Notes under the pieces: model-generated | Databases searched by the model: none | What the model was told of the DNA's origin: nothing | What the model saw: the letters and a program-made list of their open reading frames with translations, nothing else | Shown: positions 51,201 through 63,259 of the stretch, in pieces | Layout: each line of letters opens with the position of its first letter | How positions within the stretch are numbered: position 1 is the first letter of the stretch | Source of the DNA: Malania oleifera | Taxonomy: Eukaryota; Streptophyta; Magnoliopsida; Santalales; Ximeniaceae | Assembly (NCBI RefSeq): GCF_029873635.1 | Contig: NC_080418.1 | Coordinates: forward strand, 151,149,748-151,213,747 | Reading direction: 5' to 3' | Length of the DNA: 64,000 nt | Made by a program: the position numbers and the translations under genes

Positions 51201-54200
51201 TCGCACAACACATTTGACGCGCTCCTCCATTTTACTAATCCTGCTTTGGCTTTATGTACTACTCCCTCTTCATTTCTCCCTTTGCTTGCATAATAGATCC
51301 AAGATATTGAAATCTATTAATGCTATTGATTTCTTGATTATCAAATTTAATCTTGTCTTCAATATTCCTCCTTATATGGTTGAATTATAGTTCATATTTT
51401 CTGTCTTGTTTCAACTTATTTTGAAATCTCTAGACTCCAAAGCTGTTCTCAAAAGTTCTAATTTAGATTCTACCCCACTATTACTTTCACCAATCAAAAC
51501 AATATCATCTGTGAACAACATTCACCATGGTATCTTGTTTTGGATATGCCTAGTAAGTTCATCAATCACTAAATCAAACAGATAGGGTCTTAAATTAAAA
51601 CCTTGATGTACACCTATTGTTATTGGAATTTCTCTAGACTCTCCTCCTACAGTTCTAATGCTAGTCATTACTCTATCATACATATCCTTAATGAAATCAA
51701 TATATTTTCTTCTTTTCTAAACCCACCATAGGACTTCCATAGGTACTCTAGCATAATATTTTTCTAAGTCATTATAGACCAATGTTTTAAAAGGCGAAGG
51801 CATAAGGTGAGGCATTTTAACTTGTAAGAGGCAAGGCATAATCCTTAAGGCATTGAGGCATAAGTCAATTGAGAAATTTATTTTTAGAGAAGAATATGTA
51901 AATAAATTACACATGTTTTAAGAAATAAAGAAATAAATATTTTTATTTGGTGGATTCCTAGTCCTTGCACGTTGTGTCTTCCCCTGTTTCTATCTAATAT
52001 AGTTTTTTTAATTAAAAAAAAGAATAAAAATTATTTAAATGACTAATAAGATGTTTATATAGTTTTTTTATCGAAAAAAAAGAAAAAAGAAAAATTAAAC
52101 TAATCGCAGATAAAATGTTAAAAAACCAAATAGAATTTGTAAACTTCTTGTTGGTCATTCAAAATTGCTAACTTATGTTCATTGCATATATCACGACAAG
52201 AGATAGCTATAATGTTACAAAGTTCAAATTGTTTTCAAGATCGAAGATATTATTATGTATCTCAATTATTTTGGAAATGTTGAGGTTCAAGAGTTTTAGA
52301 AATCTAGACATATTATGGCATTCCTTTGTATAACCATGTAGTCAGAATTTTGTAAACAAATCTAACTTGAGAATATCGTACCCAAAATGTGTAAGCATCA
52401 GTTAAAAAGGCACAAAAAATGTGCCTTTTATACAAATGCATAAATGACTCGTTCTGAGTTGTGCTTTCAAGTGCAGAAGTGTCAAGTTGTATCAAGGATG
52501 AGTCCAGGATCGTATTCCACAGGGACCACTGAGTATCAAAGTATTTATGCAAGTTTAGTGAAATCCTGTTGTTGAAAAATGGGGTTTGAAAATCTTTTTT
52601 GTCTTTTACGATTTTGAAAACAATAAACAAAGTGAGAGAAGCTTGAGTAAACTATCAAAATGAAACTGAAATTTTATCAATTTTCCAAAAATGTAAATCT
52701 AATAACGCAACCAAAACTAAACAGATTAACTGAAACAATTTTACCAAACATTTGGGTTACGGGTTCAACGTCTATTTGCTTCCACCGTTTACTAATTTCC
52801 TAGGTCTTACTCCTCTTCTTGTTAATCCAATCAAGGCATTAATAAGATGAAATTTTATTACTAAAGATCGAGTAAATTGGCCACATCCAAACGGAAGAAA
52901 ATAAAAACTCTCATTAAGCAATGACCGAATTTTATGTAAAAATTAGTTGATTAAAATCCTAGATTAAATCAAGGTTTTGATGTGCCTATCGTCAACAACA
53001 AAACAAGAAATAAGAGCCAGTGATTTATCAACGATGCCTTCAATATTCAGTTTTAACAAAATAAAAGTTTAACAATAATTTCTTAGGAGAACTAAACCAT
53101 GGAAAACAAACGACATTGACCCACAACCCGAGTTACCGAACTTAGCCACTCATGCTCACAATATACAATTTCCGGGTCAAATTAATTCCACGGTGGCTCA
53201 CTGCATCAATAAAACGAAAAACCATAAGAAAAATACAAACTTTGATAAAACCAAACCTAATCTAAATTGAGTTTCAACAAAAAAATAAAAATAAATCTTG
53301 AACAAAAAGCACAACTAATTTAATTTTCCAAAGGCAAAAACAACTTAACAATTATTTAAAATCTAAAATAAACCTTAATACTAATTTAACCATGTCCAAC
53401 TTTCAATACAAAAAAAGTAAATAAATAAATAAATAAAAGAAAGAGATAGAAAAAGAGAGAGAGATAGAGAGAGCCATGGGAGTTGCAGTTGGAGTGGTGC
53501 TCGGCTAGCCTGGCTGTGCTATGGAGGAGCTTCTGGGGTCTTCAAAGCTCTGCTACTGCTGCTGGTGTGGGCTTCTGCTGGTACTGTGGAGGGGCTGGAG
53601 ATGGAGCTTCGGTTGCTGCAGAGGGAAGCCTTGAGCTTTGGCTGCCAGTAAGCTGTTGGAGAAGAGCCGCTGCTGTGGTGGCCGAGAAGTTGGTGCCGTG
53701 TTGTGGCCGCAAGGGGTCTGCTAATGGCTGGTGCTCGGGATGCTGAGGGAGTTGGAGCTGCTGGTGTTTTGCAGAGGATGAGGCAGTGTTGTGGTCGCAA
53801 GGGGTCTGCTGATGGCTGGTGCTCGGGACGCTGAGGGAGTTGGAGCTGCTGGTGTTTTGCAGAGGATGAGGCAGTGTTGTGGCTGGAGCAGAGAATAGAG
53901 AAAAGAGAAAAAGAGAGCGAGAACAGAAGGACAGGAAAAACCAAGAAGGAAAAGATAAAGAGGAAGGGAATTGGAAGAAGGAAGAAGAGGAGGAAAGCCC
54001 TCGGGCTGCCTAGGAAAGAAGGGGGAGAAGAAGAAGAATTTAAAAGAGATTGGGGGAAGCCCTAGACCCGGTTTAGCCAACCTGACCCAACAACTTGCCC
54101 GACCCGGCCTGCATGGCCGGGTCACATTTTTGCTCTCTGTTCACCGCAATATTTGACCCTTCTGAAGCCAGTTTCTCACAAAACTCAAAACACGAAAGTT

Positions 54201-57200
54201 GTATATAATCCTTTCCTCTTTCTCCAGAAATTTGAATCATCTTGATCGGAGTTCGAACAGAAAAGTTATGCATGAAATACGAACAAGTGTCAGTTTTAGT
54301 TCCCGGGACTTTTCCTGCGATAAAAAATTATCAAAAACTTGTAAATTGCACAATAAAACTCAAGAATGATAATTTCGACACTTTATTAAAATATTGGAAA
54401 AATTTGGATATTTAATTAAAAATATAAGCCGTAAAGACCGGGTTAAAGTGCCCAATTACGCAGTTTGCACGTGTAATCAATAAACCTCCATATCTAATGA
54501 GTTAGCCTTTTTGGGGTTTGGTATTTTAGATTGATCCTTGAGGCATTTTATGCATGCCTTGCCTTGAGGCAAGCCTTAATTGTGCCTTTCAAAACATTGA
54601 TAAAGACCATATGCAAGTCCCTTTTCTTATTTTTTAACTTTTCCATTAATCTTCTTCATAGGTAAATAGCTTTTGTTTTTGTTCTCCCAGATATAAAACC
54701 AAGTTCATTCTTTGAGATCTTTGTTTCTGTTCTTATTCTTTGTTCAATTACCCTTTCCTATAGTTTCATCATTTGATTCATAAGTTTAATTGTGCGATAG
54801 TTATTACAGTTTTGAATATCACCTTTGTTTTTGTAAATAGGTATTAACATACTTTTTCTCCCCTCCTTCGACATTTTGTATAAATAAATTAGTTAACCAT
54901 ATACTTCCTTATCTCCTAAGTATTTCCAAACTTCAATTGAGATGTTATCTAGACTTACAAATTTCTCATTTTTCATTTTTTTTTTTAAAGCTACCTCAAC
55001 TTTAGTGGCTCTAATTTTGCGAATAAATATCAGATTTTTCGTGTCTTCCTCATTCATCACTTCTAGGTTTAAGCTTTTAATTTGATTTTCATTGAACAAC
55101 TTATTAAAGTATCTTCACCAGCTCTCCTTTATGTCTTCTTCTTTCAACCAATACATTATTGTTCTCATCCTTTATGCATTTTACCTTCCCTAAATCTTTG
55201 CACTTCCTTTCTCTAGCTATGGCTAGTTTTAGTTAATATCTCTTTCTTTCCCCATCTTTTGCATCTAGTTTAGCATTTGTGTATTCAACCCTTGGATTCA
55301 TACCTCTCCGGAAATGTAAGGGTTCTCCAACTAGAACTGTTGGTCTATGTAAAGGCAAGGTAATTCCCAAATTTGTTTGAGTTCAGCTGTAGAGTGAGTG
55401 TTCTATCCTTGTTCGTGTTTATATATCTCTCTTTCCCCTTCTTTTGTATCTAGTTTAGCATTTGTGTATTCAACCCTTGGATTCATACCCCTCTGGAAAT
55501 GCAAGGGTTCTCCGCCCACAACTGTTGATCTCCATAAGGGTAAGGTAGTTCCCAAATTTGTTTGAGTTCAGCTGTAGAGTGAGTGTTTTATCCTTGCTCC
55601 TTGTTTGACGAAACCAAGTTGCATGGAGTATGGCTTTTTTCAAAACTTAGGATTCTTCCCAAGATTCAAGGAACCATATGAATTCTTCTATCTCTAGGAT
55701 GATGGAGATCCTTCTTCCCCTGCGATATTCTGTGATTCTAAGGAAATTAGCACTTCTCCTTTCAATAACAAGAGTGAAAGTTCCATGAGAGAAAAAGGCC
55801 TTCCAATGAACAACCAAAGGCCAGCTTCAATTGGAAAAGCAGTCACAGAGGGTTTATGTAGGACAAGAAGCAAGACCTTGGGAATATCCTTGCTGGAGAA
55901 TAATTAAGAAGAGTTGGGTCAAGGAATTGTTCAGTTAAGTTAGTAGTTTATTATGTGTATTTGGGGGGCTTTTTTTTTTTTCTTTTGTAATATTTGCGTA
56001 TTCTAGGGGTATGTTTGTAGTGTAATGTAGTTTTTGGGGTTTATATAGTTTCATGTGAATAGGCTTTCTTATAAATAGTGTGTGAAAGCCATGTTGTAGA
56101 CAGTTGTTGAATTTGAACGTGAGTTTCCCCCTAGTATCTCCTCTCTCCCTCCCTTCTCCTTCCTTCCTCTCTTCTATTTCTTCTAAATTCTCTCATGGCT
56201 GCAAAACCTTGATGTTGCCTCTGCATCAAAGTGTCTTAAAAGGTCTTCAATTCCACAAGAAGTCATTGGTATTGACTTTACCAAACACAATCTTTGCCTT
56301 CGATCCAGTACTTCGTGAGTGTCACTTGTACGTGTACTAAGCATAATTTGCAAAGATGGAAGACACTAGGAACAAGAAGTAGGTTAATATCATCAAAACA
56401 CAATAAGCCATGATAGTGTAGCCATCAAGGCTAACACAACCAACCAAATAAAAGCCTTAAATTTTGGGGGAAATTTAGGCTTTCATGATTTTTTTTAATG
56501 GAGTGGAAAGGAAAAATTAGAACAGGTTAAAAAAAAAACACTAGAGGATCTGCAAGAATAACTATAAGCCCCTAATGACTCCAAGCACCAAGAATGACTA
56601 TTGGCTTCTAAGGAAAGATGAAAATTATTCATGATCATCAACAAAGACGAAAGCTCATCCATCTCCATATCATGGAACCTTTGAAAATGAAAATTCCAAG
56701 AAGGCAAAGGACCATTTGAATCAACAGAAAAAGAAGAAATAACATGACTGTTATGCCCTGAACTCGAACGGTAGAGACGAGGAAAAGAGGTGGACAAAGC
56801 AACATTCCCAACCATATATCTTCCCAAAAATGAATATGAAAACTGTCACCCCAGCACATTCTTAGTATGGGGAATGAAATGGGGATAAATCTGAGATAGA
56901 TTTGTATGGACATTCCGAAGAACATCTAGATCCCAATTTAGTATCCCAGTCATTCACTTTCAAACCAAATTTTCTTTAATGATTTTATGCCAAAGGGATG
57001 AATCCTTTAAGGGGAATTGTTGAACCCATTTAGCCAAGAGAGCAGTGTTTTCAGAGACCAAATTTCTCTATGTTGGATATTTTAAAAAAAAAAAAAACAG
57101 AGACTAAGGATAATGAGAGAAGCTGATTTAGAGACCGCAGAAGGATAAATTTTATTGAGCAACAACTATATATTTATACAGCATATTGACAACTAAATCG

Positions 57201-60200
57201 TAGAAAAATCTGCTAAAACTGAATTTGAATTGCAGAAAAATCTGCCTAAAACTCAGCATGAAGAAATGGTTATAATCCTAACAAATAAAGCTGATTCAGC
57301 TCCTAAAGAATAGCAACAAATAAATTTGATTCAACTCCTAAAGAATATCAACAAATAAATCTGATTCATCTCCTAAAGAATAGCAACAAATAAAACTGAT
57401 TCAGCTTCATGAGTCATGCCAGTCAACACTCCTCCTTGACTTTGGAGCTGCATACACCAAGCTTCTACCTCAAGAATTCATATCTAATCTTCGGAAGTGC
57501 CTTTGTTAGGATGTCAACACTTTGATTTTCTGTTTTGCAGTAGATCAGCCGCACTTCTCCTTCCCTTTGTACCTCTCTTAGAAGATAAAATTTTATTTTG
57601 AAGTGTTTTGTTTTGCCATGGAACACAGGATTATTAGCAATTGAAATTGCAGCTTGGTTGTCCACAAATATTTGTGTGCCTTCTTGTTGTTCCATATGCA
57701 AATCTGTCATAAGTTTCCTGAGCCAAAGGGCTTGATTCACAGCAGCAGCAACAACTACATATTCTGCTTCTGCTGTGGATTGAGTTATGACTTCTTGCTT
57801 CTTAAAACACCATGAAAAAAATTCTAAAACAAAGCTAAAATAGTAACCTGAGGTGCTTCTCATATCATCATCACATCCAGCCCAATCACTATCAGAATAA
57901 CCATGGAGACTGAAGTTTTTAACTTGACTGAATCTTATTCCATAATCAATTGTGCCCTTAACATATCTATTCTTTTTGTTGCTTGAAAATGAATTTCACT
58001 AGCACAGTGCATATACCTCGATAGCAAACTCACTGCATGCATGATATCTAGCCTGGTTGCAGTTAAATACATTAGGCAGCCCCATTAGGCTTCTGGACAG
58101 CCTTTCATCCACCTTTTCAGCTCCATCTTCTTTGCAAAACTTCTCCTTTTGATACATTGGAGTTGCACTTGGCTTGCACTCTTCCATGTTGAATTTCTTG
58201 AGGACTTCCTTTGCATATTTATGCTAGCATAGAAATATTTCATTTTGCTTTTGACGTACCTGCATACCAAGAAAGAATGTCATCCTCCCAAGGTCTATCA
58301 TTTCAAAGACATCTTTCATTTCTTCTTTAAACTTGTCAATCAGCTCCTTACTACTTCCTATAACGAGTAGATCATCAACATACAGAGATACCACAAGTAT
58401 TTCATCATCAGTCTTCTTGATATATAAAGTAGATTCACTCAGACTTTTTTCAAAGCCTAAGTTCACTATGTGTGCATCAATTTTGCTATACCAGGACCTT
58501 GGTGCTTGTTTTAAACCATACAGGGCTTTTTTCAGTCGATATACCTTCTCCTCATGTCCTTGAAAAACAAACCCTTCAGATTGCTCCACAAAGATTTCTT
58601 CCTCCCAGTATCCATTCAAAAAAGCTGACTTAACATCCATTTGGTGTATAACCTAGCCTTTTTGTGCAGCAAGAGCCAGCAACATCCTTATGGTATCCAA
58701 CCTTGCAACTGGGGCAAAAGTTTCAGAAAAATCTACCCCAAACATTTGGGCATATCCCTTGACAAGAAGTCTTGCCTTGTACTTGTTTACAAAACCATCA
58801 GGATTGAGCTTGGTCCTGTAAACCCACTTGACTCCTATAGCTTTCTTGTGTTTAGGTCTGTCTACCAACTCTCATGTTTGGTTCTTTTCAATCATCTTTA
58901 GCTCCTCCTTCATTGCAGCTATCCACTTCTGATCAGTTGTAGCTTCTTCATACCCTACAGGCTCCATTACAGCAACATTACACCTTTGATAAATGTCAGA
59001 GAGTGATCTAATTCCTCTAACAGGTTCATCATCCATATCATCATTCTCCTCCTGAACCTCAAGCTTCTTGTCATTCTCCCAACTCCAGTTATCTAGCTCA
59101 AGGAATTGTACATCCCTGCTGACAATTACTTTGTTGCTTTGTGATATGTAGATCCTGTAGGCCTTTGAAATTGAGCTATAACCTACAAAGATCCCAGATT
59201 CTGCTTTTTTGTTCAATTTGTCTCTTTTAACTTGAGGGATGTAAGAGAAACATAGGCAACCAAATGTCTTCTCAGATTAAACAACTTTGGTTTATAGCCA
59301 TACCATGCTTCAAATGGAGTCTTTTTCAGCAAAGCTTTTGTTGGCAATCTATTTAGCAGAAAAACTACTGTATTTACAGCCTCGGCCCAAAATTTCTTTG
59401 GCAGCCCATTGTCATGAAGCAAGCACCTTGTCATCTCCATAATTGTCTAGTTTTTCCTCTCCACAACACCGTTCTGTTGAGGAGTGTAAGGTGCTGTCAA
59501 CTGATGTTCAATGCCTGCATCTTCACAAAACTTGTTAAATTTTTCAGCGGTATATTCAGTTCCATTATCATACCTAATCACCTACATTTTGCATCCACTT
59601 TGAGTTTCAACCCAAACTTTAAACTTCACGAAGATGTTAGCAACCTCATATTTAAGCTTTAAAAAATAAATCCAGAACATTCTTGAGTAATCATCAATGA
59701 AAGCAATATAATACTTATTGCCATTCGATGATGGTGTTTTCATTGGTCCTCCCACATCTGTGTGTATTAATTGCAGCCTTTGTGTGGCCCTCCAAGCCTT
59801 GTTTTGTTGAAAAGGAAGCCTAGTTTGCTTCCCATACTAACAGGCAGCACATTTAGGAGACGACTCCTCTAATTTAGGCAAGCCTTTCACCAGATTGTTC
59901 TTCTTCATGAAAAGTAGAGCGGCATGATGGAAATGCCCTAATCTTTTGTGCTAAAGCACTGTATTGCTATCTTCTTTGTGTACAGCAATCTGCTCCTTTT
60001 TCATCAAATCCAAGGCAAAGGTTCTGCCTTTCATTTGAACTTTGAACACCTCTGTGCCTTTTGTATCTTTAATCACACAGTTTTTGTCTTCAAACAATAC
60101 CTTATAGCCTTTCTCCAACAATTGAGTAACGCTCAAAAGATTTTGATTAATTTCAGGAACATGTAAAACATCAAAAATTAATTTCATATCTGTGTGGCCT

Positions 60201-63200
60201 TCAATCTCTACTGTTCCTCTACCTTTTACTGCAATGTGTGCTCCATTTCCAATTCTAACTTTAGAAATAGCAGTCTTGTCAAGTTCTCTGAAGAGCTCTC
60301 GATCATAAGTCATGTGATTTGTACAACCACTATCTATAAGCTAGCTTTCTGTGGAGTTGTTGGTGGCAAAGCATGATACCACAAACAACTGCTCCTCTTG
60401 AGGTTGATCCCCAGCAGCCTTGGATTCTCCTTGTTGTTGAGTCTTGCATATCCTTTCCATGTGCCCTAACTGACCACACTTGTGACATCTTACATCTGGC
60501 CTACACCAGCACTTATTCTGTGGATGATTGGTTTTTTTGTAGTAGGAGCAAAGTGGAAAGACTTGAGTGTTGCTACTTTGACTTTTTTTGTTGTTGCTTG
60601 CATAACCTCCAGACTTGTTGGTTTTGTTATGTTTTTTTTCGTTTTTGCCACCATTGTTGTTCTTTCCACCATTGTTGTTCTGTGATTTGGCTTGAAAAGC
60701 ACCTTCCATAGATCCTTCTTGCCTCATAAGCCTCCTTTGTTCTTGTGCCTGCAGTGCATTCAACAATTCTGCCAAGGTAATGCTTGACAATGCCAAGGAG
60801 TCTTACCTTGTTGACAATGCCAAAAAGTTTGTCAGAATAATCCTTTACTGTTTTTGATTTTTTCATCTTTTGCGTCTCAAATTCTCGGATCAAATTCAGC
60901 ACTTGCATCCCTTTGACCCTTTCATTTCCTTCGTATTCTTGCTTCAAAAAATCCCAAATTTCCTTGGCTGTTTTCTGTGTCATTATTCTGGTAAAAATGG
61001 TGGATGAGACTGCTGCAAACAAGGTTGCTTTTGCTATTGATTTTCTTTGCTACATCTCCTTTTGATTTTTGATTTGTGCAAGAGTTGGATTGTTTGGCAA
61101 GGCTGGAACTTCATATACTTATTCAACAGCTTCTCATAGATCATTAGCATCAAGATAGGCTTCCATTCTAACAGCCCACATCTGATAATTTGTTCCATCA
61201 AACACTGGAGGTGCAATTATAGTGAATGAATTTTCTAAAGTCATTCTGAATAGGTTGTTGTGTTTGAGCTCTCTCAATCTCATAGGTCCCTCAAGACTAT
61301 AGCTCTGATGCCAATTTGTTGGATATTTTTAAAAAAAACAGTGTGTAAGGATAATGAGAGAAGCTGATTTAGAGATTGCAGAAGGCTAAATTTTATTGAG
61401 CAACAACTATATATTTATACACCATATTGACAACTAAATCGTAGAAAAATCTGCTAAAACTGAATTTGAATTGCAGAAAAATCTGCCTAAAAATCAGCAT
61501 GAAGAAATGGTTATAATCCTAACAAATAAAACTGATTCAGCTCCTAAAGAATAGCAACAAATAAATCTGATTCAGCTCCTAAAGAATTGCAGCAAATAAA
61601 TCTGATTCATCTCTTAAAGAATAGCAACAAATGAAACTGATTCAGCTTCATGAGTCATGTCAGTCAACACTCTGAACCTCTGCCACACAGGCTGATTGTT
61701 GCCACACCCTGGTCAAGTACTGTACACCCCCCCTCACCTCCCAACCAAAACAAAGAAAAATGCCCTGTGTCTAGCATTTTGAGTTGAATCTGTGACCTTG
61801 GCTTTGAGACTACTTGTAGGATTGAGCGCCTGCGGCTGCACTATAGCTCAACTACATTTTGATTATGATTTGACCCACACTCTAAGCCCTACCACGCAGG
61901 ACAATTGCTGCCACTTGGCCAACACTTTGCATTTACATAATTAGGCTCACAGTCTCTAATGTTTATTTGTCCATAATTTTAACTTAAATATGTGATGAGC
62001 TGCTCCTTCTTCATGTTTCTTGTTCTTGTTATTTTGTTCCTATTTGGTGTCCGTTTGTTGGTCTATAATAGTGTACACTATTACATGAAACTAGAAGCAT
62101 TTTGAACTTGTAAATTTAACTCTTTATCAGGATCAAATACCTAAACAACTCAAGAACTTCATAAAGAAGCAAAGAGATAGCAAGAGATAATCTCGTTAAC
62201 CCAAACTACCTCTACAATCATGTAATTCTGGACACAAGCATTCTGCTTGGATCAAACATATTTTTTTTCTCCATTGTTCACATTTTCATTTATTATATAA
62301 ATTGATAAAATGTCATAAACACTGACAATATTTACCATTTGCATGAAATTGCATATCAAATATATCACACTGTATCATACAATAGTGATGGCTGTACTTT
62401 TAAAGATGTGAATTGGTTGCACAATATTAATGTTGCTGACGAAGTTTTCATTTCTTGTTGTACAGCTTTTGTTTACTATCAAATTCTATGCTGCTCCTAT
62501 GTTCTCGTCCCTTGTTTAATTGGATTCATGTAATTTTTAAACAGAACAAAGGAAGTAGTAAACTATCAAACCTTCTCTCCTAAGGATTTAGCCAAGTCTG
62601 TTCTGTCTGAGGGGGGCTGGTCAAACATTCTGGTATATTTCTTTCCTTCAGAATAGACAGCTGAAAAGTTTACACTTCTTACTGATCTATTTACTTTTTT
62701 CCCAAGTTGTAAAACAGAAGTAAACTGTTTTTTGTGTTTATCGTTTATATGCTTATACAGTTATACTGATTCCTCACCCTCCTTCCTCTCTTTTTCTTTC
62801 TTAGTGCCCTGGCAACAAACTACAGAAGTCTCTGGATCTTGCACTTGTTTTTGTTGGTGGAGAGGTAAGACTCTTTGATTTGACAAATAAATAAATAAAT
62901 AAATAAGGGTAAGGGTTTAATCCATTTTGGCGCTGTGTGATATTCGATTAATCTCCTTAGCGTATGTATTCTCATTTTTATTCATTTCCACCTAATCCTA
63001 GTGACATTCTCTTTATGGTGTGTAATAAATTGCTTCTGGGTAAATTAATTTTAATATATTGTTCCTTGCTGTGTTTAACTCAAATATTTTCATATATTGT
63101 TCCTTACTGTGTTTAACTCAAATATCAGTGTTAAGTAATTGTTGTTTCATTAATATTAAAATGAAAGGATCTGCTGATTGAGTTTTCTCCTAATATTTTT

Positions 63201-63227
63201 AAGTCTATGCAATGTGTGTGTGTGTGC

Positions 63228-63259
<32 letters not shown>

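Larger units (their letters stand above)
51780..54599. mobile_element. 2.8-kb non-autonomous hAT element
   Basis: Ends CAATGTTTTAAAAGGC and (inverted) CAATGTTTTGAAAGGC differ at one of 16 bases. Flanks TTATAGAC (51772-51779) and ATAAAGAC (54600-54607) match at 6 of 8, as expected of an old 8-bp duplication. Subterminal AAGGCGAAGGCA and GCCTTGAGGCAAGCC repeats are typical of plant hAT elements. There is no transposase. The middle (about 52380-54480) has a different texture and may be a further insertion. Confidence 0.8.
51060..55275 (-). mobile_element. RTE-type LINE, split by a hAT element
   Basis: Minus-strand ORF2. The right part (54608-55275) holds the upstream RT with IPIYKNKGD-type and NEVIREF-like stretches, including [14 protein letters not shown] in an altered form ([14 protein letters not shown] at about 54950). 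The left part (51060-51771) has [10 protein letters not shown] (RT core) and the segment after it. Joining across the insertion restores the conserved RT stretch YDLEKAYD. Many stops are present. Confidence 0.8.
57071..61669 (-). mobile_element. Ty1/copia element with both LTRs
   Basis: A 4.6-kb element antisense in the large intron. LTRs at 57071-57428 (3') and 61317-61669 (5') start TGTTG and end CAACA and differ at roughly 5-6% of positions by eye. Flanks CTCTA (57066-57070) and CTCTG (61670-61674) form a 5-bp duplication with one change. Coding order gag, protease, integrase, reverse transcriptase, RNase H is the copia order. Several in-frame stops and a gag deletion make it non-autonomous. 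The family is Tork- or Ale-like. Confidence 0.93.
38740..62544 (+). other. second gene intron 1 (23.8 kb)
   Basis: GTATGC to AACAG. Filled with RTE, L1, SINE, hAT and copia elements, listed separately. The stretches 39790-40430, 41060-42095, 48240-48710, 48880-49999 and 61675-62544 hold nothing that I recognise. Confidence 0.75.

Noticed and set aside
53470-54125. Coding gene in the GC-rich segment (141- and 134-codon frames)
   Set aside because: Frames on both strands are low-complexity and created by an 88-bp tandem repeat; no start context, splice structure or domain supports a gene.
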